From Bacillus sp. ISL-18 (lineage in GTDB: Bacteria > Bacillota > Bacilli > Bacillales > Cytobacillaceae), in the NCBI RefSeq assembly GCF_018613415.1, contig NZ_JAGGQG010000011.1, positions 124,001-188,000 of the forward strand: a stretch of DNA of 64,000 nucleotides. Direction: 5' to 3'. How positions within the stretch are numbered: the stretch's first letter is position 1; the number at the start of each line of letters is the position of its first letter. The notes beneath the pieces are model-generated. The model was given only the letters and a program-made list of their open reading frames with translations, had not been told where the DNA came from and made no database searches. The position numbers were made by a program, and so were the translations under genes. Positions 27,276 to 36,667 of this stretch are shown piece after piece.

Positions 27276-28826
27276 ATGGAAGGATCAAAGAATTATATGA
27301 GTAAAACTAATTTAAAGAATCCCATTATATGGGCGGATGTCCCGGACCCTGATGTGATAAGAGTCGGGACAGTTTATTATATGATAAGTACGAGCATGCA
27401 TACTATGCCAGGATGCCCAATTATGAAGTCGAAGAATTTAGTAGATTGGGAGATTATCGGATATGTATTTGATATTTTGGAAGACAATGTTGCCCATAAT
27501 TTGAAGGATGGAAAAGGAATTTACGGGAAAGGTTCTTGGGCTGCAAGTTTGCGTTATCATAATGAAACCTTCTATGTTTCTTTTTCTAGTAACGACATGA
27601 ATAGGTTTTATATCTATCAAACAAAAGAAATTGAAAATGGACAATGGTCTCGTTCCATTTTTGAAGGAGTATATCACGATCCCGCATTACTTTTTGATGA
27701 AAATAGGGTGTTTGTGATTTATGGCAATGGTGACATTCATATAACAGAATTGACAGAAGATGTAACAGCAATAAAACCGGGAGGCATCCATCAATTATTG
27801 TTGGTAACCGATAAAGAAGATATCGGTTTGCGATGTGAAGGATGCCATGCGTATAAGATAGACGGGCGATATTATTTATTATTTATCGAATGGCCAATAG
27901 ACGGATACAAGCGCAGAAGGCAAATATGTTATCGCGCTAGCCAGCTTTTGGGTAGGTATGAGCGTAAAGTGATTTTTGATGATGACATGGAATACCATAA
28001 TCATGGAATTGCACAAGGAGCGATTTTTGATACGCCGGAACATGAGTGGTATGCCATGTTGTTTCAAGATCATGATGCCGTTGGCAGAATCCCCTATATA
28101 CTGCCTGTCACTTGGAAAGACGGATGGCCCATGGTGGGGATAGACGGTAAGGCACCAAAAGAATTGGAAATAAACGTGCCTGCTTCTTCAAAAAAGCCGT
28201 TAGTGATCAGTGATGAGTTTGACTATACAGAAAATAATTTGCCCTTGAATTGGCAGTGGAATCATAATCCGGATAATGAGCTATGGTCATTCACAAAAAG
28301 GCCGGGCTATCTGCGTTTGGAAAACGGCCATTTAACGAACAGCATTTTATATGCACGTAATACATTGACACAAAGAACGGAAGGACCTGACTGTACAGGG
28401 ATAACGAAGATGGATATTTCAAACATGAAGCCTGGTGATTATGCAGGATTGGTCGCTCTCCAGAATAGCTTTGGGACTGTGGGAATTAAGGCAGAAGTGG
28501 ACGGAAATAAATACGTCTCAATGTGTGTAAACCGCGGTGATGGTAATGAAAAAATGGTTGAAAGGATTTCATTTTCTAGCAATCAGATTTATTTGAAAAT
28601 TGAGTTTAATTTTGATGATAGTGTTGATCTAGCGGAATTTTTCTATTCTGAAGACGGAGAAAATTGGGGTAAAATTGGCTGTCCATTAAACATGAAGTAT
28701 ACATTAGATCATTTCATGGGTTACCGGATTGGCTTATTTAATTATGCTACTGCGCAAATTGGCGGATATGTAGATATTGCTTATTTCCATTATCAAAGAG
28801 GCTCATTGAACACTGTTAGAATCTAG
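27276..28826 (+). CDS. GH43 xylosidase/arabinofuranosidase with C-terminal sandwich domain
   Basis: 516 residues. The start is uncertain: ATG 27276 has a weak site, while ATG 27297 (MSKTNLKNPI) has AAGGA thirteen bases upstream and gives the more usual N-terminus. The propeller domain covers roughly 10-320 with base Asp24 in VPDPDV, the HDPALLFDEN segment for the pKa modulator and CEGCHAYK for the acid Glu. A beta-sandwich resembling that of the gene at 20321 follows (about 330-510). No signal peptide. Overall architecture matches XynB-type GH43 enzymes, but similarity to 20321 is moderate, so a different linkage is likely. Confidence 0.88.
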   Translation: MEGSKNYMSKTNLKNPIIWADVPDPDVIRVGTVYYMISTSMHTMPGCPIMKSKNLVDWEIIGYVFDILEDNVAHNLKDGKGIYGKGSWAASLRYHNETFYVSFSSNDMNRFYIYQTKEIENGQWSRSIFEGVYHDPALLFDENRVFVIYGNGDIHITELTEDVTAIKPGGIHQLLLVTDKEDIGLRCEGCHAYKIDGRYYLLFIEWPIDGYKRRRQICYRASQLLGRYERKVIFDDDMEYHNHGIAQGAIFDTPEHEWYAMLFQDHDAVGRIPYILPVTWKDGWPMVGIDGKAPKELEINVPASSKKPLVISDEFDYTENNLPLNWQWNHNPDNELWSFTKRPGYLRLENGHLTNSILYARNTLTQRTEGPDCTGITKMDISNMKPGDYAGLVALQNSFGTVGIKAEVDGNKYVSMCVNRGDGNEKMVERISFSSNQIYLKIEFNFDDSVDLAEFFYSEDGENWGKIGCPLNMKYTLDHFMGYRIGLFNYATAQIGGYVDIAYFHYQRGSLNTVRI

Positions 28827-28898
28827 CGTAGAAAAATAGTGATTAATTCTAAATAATTTGTCATAAAAAATAGATGATTTATAGGAGAGAAAGGTTAA

Positions 28899-30644
28899 AT
28901 GACTGAAAAAAGCAGATTGTTGAAAAATGACAATAGAGATGAAGATTTCCTAGCACCAAAAGATCAAGTGATAAAACGGGATAGCTTTTTCGTTATGTTT
29001 GAGAGTGTGATTGAGGCAACTCCCCGTAATGAAGGCAAGCCCTCACAGGAAATCTATTTAGAAGGAGAACAATTGAAAAGTCTTGCCAGATTTGTAGGTG
29101 GCGTGGAAGATGAGGAAATGCTGACTCTGCTTGAAGATTGTAAGGGATTCCGTAAGCTGGTTCACAGTATAGGGGTAGTAATAAAAACAGGAAATGAATA
29201 TGCAGGAAAAATCAACTTTGTATTACAAAATTATGGAAAAGGGAAAAAATATGAAACTGGAACACTACTAAGAATGCCATGTCCAACAGATGGAACCGAG
29301 ATCATTTTAGACCTGGGAGATTACCAATGGTCCCCATATGATGATATACCAGGTAAATTTGCCTTTGAATTTGAGCATCCGGGTGAACTAGCAACAGCAA
29401 GTGTAAAATTCTATCTGCATGATTTCTATAAGGTCCCTGAGATATCGTTGGAACCACCGGTCGCATTTGGCTCAAAAGGTTACCAGTCCATGATTAGAAA
29501 ATCCCTTTTAAGTAAAGGAAACAATCAAAGATTGAAAGCGGCAATTGAAAAAGCAGAAAGAGGCGAGGATGTAACCATCGCCTATATAGGGGGCTCCATT
29601 ACTCAGGGAGCTGGAGCAAAACCAATCCATACTCATTGTTATGCCTATCAATCTTATTTGAAGTTCAGAGAAATGTTTGGTAAAGATGATGGAAGGAATG
29701 TCCATTTTGTGAAGGCCGGAGTAGGAGGTACACCATCTGAACTCGGTATGATCCGCTATGAACGGGATGTTCTAAGGAATGGAAAAGTAAAGCCGGATAT
29801 CGTGATTGTTGAGTTTGCGGTAAATGATGCAGGAGACGAAACAAAGGGAATATGTTACGAGAGCCTATGTTTAAAAATACTTTCTTCGGAAAACAACCCA
29901 GCTGTTATTTTATTATTCAGCGTGTTTGTAGATGACTGGAATCTGCAGGAAAGGCTTTCTCCCGTAGGAATGCACCATGAACTCCCAATGGTAAGTGTAA
30001 AAGATGCAGTGGTAGAGCAATTTAGACTTACAAAGGAAGAGGGAAATATCATAACCAAGCGGCAATTTTTTTACGATATCTATCATCCAACAAATGACGG
30101 TCATACTATAATGGCAGATTGCCTTTCTTATCTATTTTCTGAAACGAAGAAATCCTTTAGAGATAGAAATGATATAAAAATAGATAGATTGCCGGTTTAT
30201 GGTAATGGTTTTAAGGATGTACAGTTACTTGATAGGAAAGATAACCGAATAGATGCAACGATAAATGTGGGCAGTTTTTGGGAAACAGATGTAGATTTGC
30301 AGATGGTAGAGATGGATGCTAACTCTTTCGTTACACCTCAATTTCCAAATAACTGGATGCATACAACTACATCGGGAAATGAAAGTTTCAAAATGACAAT
30401 AAACAGCAGAAGCCTCATTCTTGTTTATAAGGATTCTGGAAATAGTGAGTTTGGGATAGCGGAAATATTTGTGGATGGAAAGCATGTAAAAACCGCCGAT
30501 CCTCATGAAGTTAACTGGACTCATTGTAATGCTGTCATCTTGTATCAGGAGAATGCCTGCCGGGAACACCAGGTAGAAATTAAGATGGCTTCCGATAATG
30601 AAGACAAATGTTATACCATTTTGGGATTCGGATATACCTTATAA
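28899..30644 (+). CDS. SGNH/GDSL carbohydrate esterase, three-part architecture
   Basis: 581 residues. The central SGNH domain has nucleophile Ser233 in IAYIGGSITQG, the Gly block around VGGTPSELG, Asn in VEFAVNDAG and the catalytic pair Asp393/His396 in DIYHPTNDGH. It is flanked by ~215 N-terminal residues rich in beta-strand patterns and ~140 C-terminal residues that look like a carbohydrate-binding sandwich. No signal peptide is seen. Known SGNH esterases of this kind remove acetyl groups from xylan, xyloglucan or pectin fragments, so intracellular de-acetylation of imported oligosaccharides is likely. It follows the GH43 gene by 72 bp. Confidence 0.85.
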   Translation: MTEKSRLLKNDNRDEDFLAPKDQVIKRDSFFVMFESVIEATPRNEGKPSQEIYLEGEQLKSLARFVGGVEDEEMLTLLEDCKGFRKLVHSIGVVIKTGNEYAGKINFVLQNYGKGKKYETGTLLRMPCPTDGTEIILDLGDYQWSPYDDIPGKFAFEFEHPGELATASVKFYLHDFYKVPEISLEPPVAFGSKGYQSMIRKSLLSKGNNQRLKAAIEKAERGEDVTIAYIGGSITQGAGAKPIHTHCYAYQSYLKFREMFGKDDGRNVHFVKAGVGGTPSELGMIRYERDVLRNGKVKPDIVIVEFAVNDAGDETKGICYESLCLKILSSENNPAVILLFSVFVDDWNLQERLSPVGMHHELPMVSVKDAVVEQFRLTKEEGNIITKRQFFYDIYHPTNDGHTIMADCLSYLFSETKKSFRDRNDIKIDRLPVYGNGFKDVQLLDRKDNRIDATINVGSFWETDVDLQMVEMDANSFVTPQFPNNWMHTTTSGNESFKMTINSRSLILVYKDSGNSEFGIAEIFVDGKHVKTADPHEVNWTHCNAVILYQENACREHQVEIKMASDNEDKCYTILGFGYTL

Positions 30645-30791
30645 GTTTTTATGTCCTACCTGGTGATGGTGAGTATGATTACTCATTGAACCCTTCTTCC
30701 TAATAATAGGTTTATTTGAAAGCCTTTACTTATTTGGAGCAGTGTTCATAAAAAAAAAAATCAATGATTCAGAATATTTATGTAAATTATG

Positions 30792-30820
30792 TTGACTCAT
30801 GTGAATCATTACAGTAATAT
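30792..30820 (+). promoter_or_regulatory. Promoter of the iclR-type gene
   Basis: TTGACT (30792-30797), 17-bp spacer, TAATAT (30815-30820). The palindromic operator begins 18 bp downstream, over the early transcribed region. Confidence 0.55.
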
Positions 30821-30838
30821 TTTAACTAGATTTAAGCT

Positions 30839-30865
30839 ACATTATAAAATCTGGTTTTATAATGT
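30839..30865. promoter_or_regulatory. 27-bp palindromic operator 1 (IclR-type regulator)
   Basis: ACATTATAAAA-N5-TTTTATAATGT, both 11-bp arms perfect, followed by AAAAC. The same arms occur at 31741-31767. Position before the regulator gene suggests autoregulation. Confidence 0.75.
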
Positions 30866-30945
30866 AAAACAAATTATTAAAGAGAACTAATGCTTCAACA
30901 TAGTAATCTACGTCTAGAGACCCAACAAAAAAGGATTGATATTAA

Positions 30946-31719
30946 ATGCCAATAATTCAATCAGTTGAAAGAGCATTGACGATTTTAGACTTGTTTGATG
31001 AACATTCAACTGAATTAAAAATAACCGAAATTAGTGAGCGTATGAACTTAAATAAAAGTACTGTTCATTCATTATTGAAAACGCTAAAAAAAAGCGGTTA
31101 TATTGATCAGGATGGAGAGAGTGGAAAATACAAGCTTGGCATGAAGTTACTTGAAAGAGGTAATTTTGTTATAACCAACTTAGATGTCCGGAACATCGCA
31201 AAAAAATACCTACTTGATTTATCGAAAAAAACCGGTCACACCCTTCACCTCGTCATATTAGAGGGAAAAGAAGGTCTATATATAGATAAAGTAGAGGGAA
31301 CTTCAGCAAATGTTCTATATTCTCGGATTGGAAGGAGGGTACCGATACATACAAGTGCAGTAGGAAAGCTTCTTGTTGCTTTAAGTTCCCAAGAAGAGAT
31401 TGATAAAATGATGGATGGCTATGTATTTGATCAAAGGACTCCTAGAACAATAACAAATAAATCTGATTTTTTAAATGAATTGGCTGAAATAAAAATAAAT
31501 AGATTTGCTTATGATCGAGAAGAGAATGAGCCTGGTATTTGCTGCCTCGCATTTCCGATTCGTAATCATACAGGCAATGCTATAGCTGCTTTTAGTGTTT
31601 CGATGCCTACTCCTCGATTAAATGATGAGGAAATGGAACGAATTATACCATTGATGCTTCAAACTAGTGAAGAAATATCTCGAGAAATGGGTTATGTATC
31701 AAAAACTCCTTATTATTAA
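30946..31719 (+). CDS. IclR-family transcriptional regulator
   Basis: 257 residues, standard IclR length. The N-terminal winged helix (1-70) has ITEISERMNLNKSTVHSLLKTLKKSGYI. The effector domain (80-250) has the conserved RIGRRVPIHTSAVGKLLVA and a CCLAFPIRNHTGNAIAAFSVSMP segment. IclR proteins often respond to small acids such as 2-keto-3-deoxy sugar acids. Identical palindromes before this gene and before the next one make it the probable repressor of the sugar-acid operon. AAAGGA precedes ATG 30946. Confidence 0.93.
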   Translation: MPIIQSVERALTILDLFDEHSTELKITEISERMNLNKSTVHSLLKTLKKSGYIDQDGESGKYKLGMKLLERGNFVITNLDVRNIAKKYLLDLSKKTGHTLHLVILEGKEGLYIDKVEGTSANVLYSRIGRRVPIHTSAVGKLLVALSSQEEIDKMMDGYVFDQRTPRTITNKSDFLNELAEIKINRFAYDREENEPGICCLAFPIRNHTGNAIAAFSVSMPTPRLNDEEMERIIPLMLQTSEEISREMGYVSKTPYY

Positions 31720-31732
31720 TAATGGAGTTTTC
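31702..31732 (+). terminator. Terminator overlapping the iclR stop codon
   Basis: AAAACTCC and GGAGTTTT with an inner TATT/AATA stem, followed by CATTT. It lets the regulator be expressed apart from the catabolic genes. Confidence 0.6.
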
Positions 31733-31740
31733 ATTTGAAC

Positions 31741-31767
31741 ACATTATAAAACTTAGTTTTATAATGT
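31741..31767. promoter_or_regulatory. 27-bp palindromic operator 2 overlapping the catabolic promoter
   Basis: ACATTATAAAA-N5-TTTTATAATGT. The right arm contains TATAAT (31760-31765), and TTGAAC at 31735-31740 could be a -35 with a 19-bp spacer. A bound repressor would cover the -10 box. Confidence 0.75.
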
Positions 31768-31789
31768 AAAACTAATTAGAGGTGATTGG

Positions 31790-32692
31790 ATGCGCATTAT
31801 ACGATTCTTAGAAGAAAACGGTTTATCAAGATTGGCTGCTATTACGGATGAGAATTTACTTTACGAATTGCCATTTGAAAACATCCTTGAATTAAGACAG
31901 ACAGCAAAACAAAGAAAAGTCTCGATGGTTGAAATCATTCAGCAAGCGATCCAAGATACCTTGCCTAAGAAGGAAGATTTAGAACAGCTTCAATTACTCG
32001 TACCAATTGAGGCACAGGAGGTATGGGCTGCTGGGGTCACTTATCTTAGAAGCAGGGAAGAACGAAACTATGAAGCTACAGGTGGGAAACATACGGAGCC
32101 AACCATTTATGATAAGGTTTATGAGGCAAAAAGACCGGAAATTTTCTTTAAATCCACCAAAGAAAGAACAAGAGGAACAGGCGAAGCTCTCTGTTTAAGA
32201 TCTGATTCTAGCTGGCAGGTTCCCGAACCTGAATTAGCTCTTGTCTTAGATGAGAATGGGGAGATTTTTGGATTCACAATTGGAAATGATTTGAGCTGCC
32301 GGGATATTGAGGGGGAAAATCCACTCTACTTACCTCAAGCTAAAATATGGAAAAATTCATGCTCGATTGGTCCAGCTATTCGTTTGGCAGAAACAGTTGA
32401 AGATTTTTATAGCTTCCAGATTACCTGTCGTATCTATCGAAATCAGGAAAAAGTATTTGAAGAAACGGCCCATACGCGTGACTTGCGAAGAACATATGAA
32501 GAACTTTCCTCCTATCTAGTAAAAGATAATATTGTGTTTAATGGGACTGTCCTTTTAACAGGAACAAGCATTGTTCCACCCGAAAGTTATACTTTACAAG
32601 ACGGTGACCGTATTGAAATAGAAATTCCGGGTATAGGTAAATTGGTTAATCCGGTAGTAAAACAAGCAGTAAAACTAGTTGAAACAATTTAG
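31790..32692 (+). CDS. FAH-superfamily 2-keto-3-deoxy sugar-acid dehydratase (XylX-like)
   Basis: 300 residues. The fumarylacetoacetate-hydrolase-type C-terminal fold spans about 80-290, with PEIFFKSTKERTRGTG, PEPELALVLDENGEIFGFTIGNDLSCRDIEGENPLYLPQAKIW (metal-binding acidic residues) and IGPAI. In characterised Weimberg-type pathways an FAH-fold enzyme dehydrates 2-keto-3-deoxypentonate to 2-ketoglutarate semialdehyde. The next genes encode the matching aldehyde dehydrogenase and sugar-acid dehydratase, which supports that role. It is the first structural gene after operator 2. AGAGGTGA precedes ATG 31790. Confidence 0.82.
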   Translation: MRIIRFLEENGLSRLAAITDENLLYELPFENILELRQTAKQRKVSMVEIIQQAIQDTLPKKEDLEQLQLLVPIEAQEVWAAGVTYLRSREERNYEATGGKHTEPTIYDKVYEAKRPEIFFKSTKERTRGTGEALCLRSDSSWQVPEPELALVLDENGEIFGFTIGNDLSCRDIEGENPLYLPQAKIWKNSCSIGPAIRLAETVEDFYSFQITCRIYRNQEKVFEETAHTRDLRRTYEELSSYLVKDNIVFNGTVLLTGTSIVPPESYTLQDGDRIEIEIPGIGKLVNPVVKQAVKLVETI

Positions 32693-32726
32693 TTGAAAAG
32701 ATATGAACAGAAGGGAAAGGGTAGCT

Positions 32727-34193
32727 ATGACAGTTCAAACTGAAGTAAAAACGTATGGAAATTTTATAGGTGGAGAATGGGTTCCAGCATCTACCAATTT
32801 GGTTGAAAAGAGTTATAGTCCGGCACACCGGAATGAAATAGTTGGGTACGTTCAAAGTTCATCAGCAAGTGATGTAGATAAAGCTGTTGCTGCTGCTCAA
32901 AATGCAAGTGCCCCATGGCGGAATTTATCTGGTGCTCAAAGAGGTGACTTCCTTTTTAAAACTGCGGATATCATGGAAAAGCGCCTGGATGAAATTGCTG
33001 AAACACTTACAAGAGAAATGGGAAAAACCTTTCCAGAAGCAAAGGGGGAAACGCTGCGCGGTATCGCCATTCTAAGATATTATGCTGGAGAGGGCTTACG
33101 GAAAACCGGTGATGTCATTCCAGCAACAGATAGCAAGGCGTTAATGTATACAACCCGTGTACCCTTAGGTGTGGTGGGAATTATCACTCCATGGAATTTT
33201 CCGGTTGCGATCCCTTTGTGGAAAATGGCACCCGCTTTAATTTATGGAAATACCGTTGTGATTAAGCCTGCACAGGAGGCTTCCGTCACTTGTGCTAAAG
33301 TAATCGAATGTATGGAGCAAGCCGGATTGCCTGCAGGGGTAGTCAATATGGTGACGGGGAAAGGTTCAGTTGTTGGACAGCGCATCATTGATCATCCTCA
33401 AATAAACGGAATCTCCTTTACTGGTTCCAATTCTACCGGTAAAAGAGTGGCATTTGGGGCCATTGAACGGGGTGCAAAATATCAGTTAGAAATGGGCGGG
33501 AAAAATCCGATTATTATTGCAGATGATGCCGACCTTGAGGAGGCAGTGGAAGCAACTATAAGCGGGGGACTTAGATCCACGGGTCAAAAATGTACCGCAA
33601 CTAGCCGTGTCATTGTACAAGAAGGAATCTATGAAGAATTCAAAAAAAGATTAGTTGATAGAACAAGAGAATTAAAGGTTGGCGATGGCCTTGAGGAAGG
33701 GACCTGGATGGGACCATGTGTAAATGAATCACAGTTAAACACTGTACTTTCCTATATAGAAAAAGGAAAAGAAGAAGGCGCAACTGTTCTAGTTGGGGGC
33801 AACAGGCCATCAGATATTGAACTGCAGGATGGGTATTTTGTAGAGCCGACCATATTTGATGATGTTAAATCAGACATGACCATTGGTCAAGAAGAAATTT
33901 TTGGCCCGGTGTTAGCCTTAATTAAAGTTAAAACGATTGAAGAAGCAATCGAATTGGCTAATGACATTCCGTATGGCTTAAGTGCATCCATATTCACGAA
34001 AAACATTGGGAAGGCATTTCAATTTATTGAGGCAAGTGAGGCAGGGCTTGTTCGTGTAAATTATGAAACAGCAGGAGTTGAATTACAAGCTCCATTTGGC
34101 GGTATGAAGGCATCGAGTTCCGGAGCACGAGAACAAGGAACCGCTGCAATTGAGTTTTACACCTCCATTAAAACCGTATTTGTTAAGCCTTAA
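32727..34193 (+). CDS. Aldehyde dehydrogenase, 2-ketoglutarate semialdehyde type
   Basis: 488 residues from ATG 32727 (AAAGG just upstream; ATG 32703 has no site). Full ALDH fold: [28 protein letters not shown] cofactor segment, LEMGGKNP with the general-base Glu, and [12 protein letters not shown] with the catalytic Cys. Context indicates oxidation of 2-ketoglutarate semialdehyde to 2-ketoglutarate with NAD(P)+. It lies 34 bp after the FAH gene. Succinate-semialdehyde dehydrogenases look similar, so the substrate rests on the operon. Confidence 0.88.
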   Translation: MTVQTEVKTYGNFIGGEWVPASTNLVEKSYSPAHRNEIVGYVQSSSASDVDKAVAAAQNASAPWRNLSGAQRGDFLFKTADIMEKRLDEIAETLTREMGKTFPEAKGETLRGIAILRYYAGEGLRKTGDVIPATDSKALMYTTRVPLGVVGIITPWNFPVAIPLWKMAPALIYGNTVVIKPAQEASVTCAKVIECMEQAGLPAGVVNMVTGKGSVVGQRIIDHPQINGISFTGSNSTGKRVAFGAIERGAKYQLEMGGKNPIIIADDADLEEAVEATISGGLRSTGQKCTATSRVIVQEGIYEEFKKRLVDRTRELKVGDGLEEGTWMGPCVNESQLNTVLSYIEKGKEEGATVLVGGNRPSDIELQDGYFVEPTIFDDVKSDMTIGQEEIFGPVLALIKVKTIEEAIELANDIPYGLSASIFTKNIGKAFQFIEASEAGLVRVNYETAGVELQAPFGGMKASSSGAREQGTAAIEFYTSIKTVFVKP

Positions 34194-34342
34194 TGAATAA
34201 GGAAAATTAGGTTATCAAAGGGGACTGTACATAGGTGGAAAGTATCCATTATAGTATGGTTTCCCTTTTATAAATGCATAGATTTCTAGAAAACGATTCT
34301 AGTGTTTTAATGAAAATTGTCTTGGAGCAGGAGGCTTTATAT

Positions 34343-36541
34343 ATGACCGGAAATGCAAATGATAAAAGGCCAATAATTAACAATCCAATTAACCCTTATC
34401 GGGAAAATGTCCAAGGGAAGGCAAATGAACCAATTACAGTGGCAGGACTATTGGATCGAGCCAAAAAGGTTCTGGGAGACTCATATCAAGGTTCAAAATC
34501 CGATTGGACATTAGGGGAAATATATAACCGTTTAGAAGAAAATGCACCTCGTATCGCCATTATTGGCGGCTCCGCCGACCATCCTGCCCATATTTTAGAT
34601 TTAGAAACCGTTTCCCGCGCAGCTTTAAAAATTTGGGAAGAAGGCGGGGTTCCGTTTTATTTTAGTACACCCGTGATGTGTGACGGTACAGCCCAAAGTA
34701 ATATGGGGATGTCTTATTCACTACAAAGCCGTAATGCCATTGCTGAGATTGTCGTCAATCAAATGGAAGCGCATTCCTATCATGGGGCATTTGTTATCCA
34801 AGGTTGTGATAAGCAGCCGTTAGGGGTATTAAGTGGTTTAGCTTTATTGGATCGAGTCCGGCGCTATCGTGGTGAAGCACCAGTATTTGCAACATTTGCA
34901 CCTTCGCACGTTTTAAAGGGAGGAGAAATTCCGCAGGATTTACAAGTAGAATTAAAAGAAATTGCAGAAAGAGCATCATTAATGGGTGAACAGAATATTG
35001 CCGATGATCTTAACGATGCATTAAGTTTTATCTTACAATGTACATCGAATACACAATTTCAAGGAGTTCTTGCCCGAGCTGTTGAGAAAGGGATCATTAC
35101 CCACGAGCAGCATAAGAATTATGAAAAGAGGCTTGCGATTAATACTTGTGACTCAGCAGGGGGAATATGTGCTTTTCATGGAACGGGAAATAGTTCAAGG
35201 GATTTGATGGCGGGCTTTGGGTTAGTGCATCCTAAACTTGAATTGTTAACAGAACCACCCACTTCAGATCAGCTAAAGCCAGCCATAGAATCTTTATTTA
35301 CGATAGCAAATCGCCCGGAATGCAGTGTGGCTGAGTTGGTCGGTGCTAATATTGCTAATGCCATCCGGATTCATAGCTCTGGCGGCGGGTCCACGAACTT
35401 AATGATGCACATTGTTGGGGCAATGGTCTATGCTGGATATGACTTCAGTCTTTGGGATATTGAGAAAATTCATCAATCACATCCTATACCAGATTTATTT
35501 CATTACAGCCTTACAGAAGGCAGGGATATTTTCGTACTCGCAGAGCAATGCTGCTCTGGTCAGATTAGAGGAATGGAAACTCTTTTTTATGAATTAATTC
35601 GAAATGGAGTTCCGATGGATGTCGATGCTTTAACTGTCACTGGCCAAACTTGGAAGGAAAGGCTGAGTAATACGGAAGGACTAAGTGCAGATGGGGTTAA
35701 GGACAATCCAATCATCCAAAGTAAGCCGCTAAGAAAGTTCAGTGGAGTCGATGTGTTACGGGGGAACTTTTTTGAAAGTGCGGTTGTCAAAATTAGTGGG
35801 ATGACTACTTATCAATTAGATCAATTTGATGATAAAGTTTCGTTTGTTCTTTATTTTGAAAATGAAGAAGATGCGAATAACCAATTATTAAATGACCAAT
35901 TATTAGATGAACTAAGAGACCAGCAAGCATTTTCGCTAGAGCATTTGCTGCAAATGTGGAAACATAATCAACCAGAAAGTTATGGAGAAGCAGGTGCCTT
36001 ATCCTATCATCAATTATTTAATCGAATGGTAAAAGATCAATGTTTGAAACTTACTATAATTATCGCTGGTCAAGGACCTGAGGCATTTGGTATGCCTGAG
36101 ATGTTCAATCCGATGCAGCATATTAATGCCAATCGCCAACTCAAACGTTTAGCTACTCTAATCAGTGATGGCCGCTATTCTGGGGTTACTTACGGGGCAG
36201 CAATAGGCCACATGACTCCCGAAGCTTATAATGGCGGAGGGGTGTTATACCTAAAACAAGGAGATTTATTACACTTACGCTTCCGCGCAAAACGAATTGA
36301 ACTGCTTGATGCTGAGAGTTTTACAAATGGAGAAATGAAACCTTACTTAGGTGATCTCAAGCTCGATAGAGGGACACTTGGAGAACAGAGGAAGGAAACC
36401 ATGAAAAAGAGACAAAGAACGGTAGCAGCTTCTAACCGTCTTGTTGGCTGCACAAGTGCAGTTGAAGGAGTCGTACCGTTAGCAGTTAAGATGGATGCTG
36501 TCATACCATTTTCTCCTAGAATAGCTATTAGTAAGAATTAA
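34343..36541 (+). CDS. IlvD/Edd-family sugar-acid dehydratase (YjhG/YagF-like)
   Basis: 732 residues from ATG 34343, which has AGGAGG eight bases before it; an upstream ATG (34274) has no such site. Conserved Cys residues for an Fe-S cluster are in VMCDGTAQSNMG, IQGCDKQPLG and NTCDSAGGICAFHGTGNSSRD. SSGGGSTNLMMHI and DGRYSGVTYGAAIGHMTPEA are family blocks. YjhG-type enzymes convert D-xylonate or a related aldonate to 2-keto-3-deoxypentonate. It is longer than typical YjhG (about 655) or IlvD (about 560). The product fits the two upstream enzymes. It lies 149 bp after the ALDH gene; GGAAA/TTTCC with CCAT/ATGG in the gap may form a small hairpin. Confidence 0.88.
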   Translation: MTGNANDKRPIINNPINPYRENVQGKANEPITVAGLLDRAKKVLGDSYQGSKSDWTLGEIYNRLEENAPRIAIIGGSADHPAHILDLETVSRAALKIWEEGGVPFYFSTPVMCDGTAQSNMGMSYSLQSRNAIAEIVVNQMEAHSYHGAFVIQGCDKQPLGVLSGLALLDRVRRYRGEAPVFATFAPSHVLKGGEIPQDLQVELKEIAERASLMGEQNIADDLNDALSFILQCTSNTQFQGVLARAVEKGIITHEQHKNYEKRLAINTCDSAGGICAFHGTGNSSRDLMAGFGLVHPKLELLTEPPTSDQLKPAIESLFTIANRPECSVAELVGANIANAIRIHSSGGGSTNLMMHIVGAMVYAGYDFSLWDIEKIHQSHPIPDLFHYSLTEGRDIFVLAEQCCSGQIRGMETLFYELIRNGVPMDVDALTVTGQTWKERLSNTEGLSADGVKDNPIIQSKPLRKFSGVDVLRGNFFESAVVKISGMTTYQLDQFDDKVSFVLYFENEEDANNQLLNDQLLDELRDQQAFSLEHLLQMWKHNQPESYGEAGALSYHQLFNRMVKDQCLKLTIIIAGQGPEAFGMPEMFNPMQHINANRQLKRLATLISDGRYSGVTYGAAIGHMTPEAYNGGGVLYLKQGDLLHLRFRAKRIELLDAESFTNGEMKPYLGDLKLDRGTLGEQRKETMKKRQRTVAASNRLVGCTSAVEGVVPLAVKMDAVIPFSPRIAISKN

Positions 36542-36602
36542 CCTTTTTCCTCTATATGAACATCAATAGATAAATTTGACTAATTAGTTTATGGAATGAA
36601 AT

Positions 36603-36615
36603 TGTAACGGTTACA
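36603..36615. promoter_or_regulatory. Palindrome TGTAACGGTTACA
   Basis: A near-perfect palindrome 53 bp before the dioxygenase start. It resembles LacI/GntR-type operators in size and symmetry and is one base too short for a cre site. No matching regulator gene is obvious beside it. Confidence 0.45.
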
Positions 36616-36667
36616 TGAACAAATCTAGTATTTTATCAACTTATTTCTTCTTAAAGGAGTTGTTAGG

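Noticed and set aside
30715..30730. TTGAAAGCCTTTACTT as a cre site
   Set aside because: Lacks the central CG that CcpA sites need.
36603..36615. TGTAACGGTTACA as a cre site
   Set aside because: One base shorter than cre and with a CGG centre; listed instead as a palindrome of unknown regulator.
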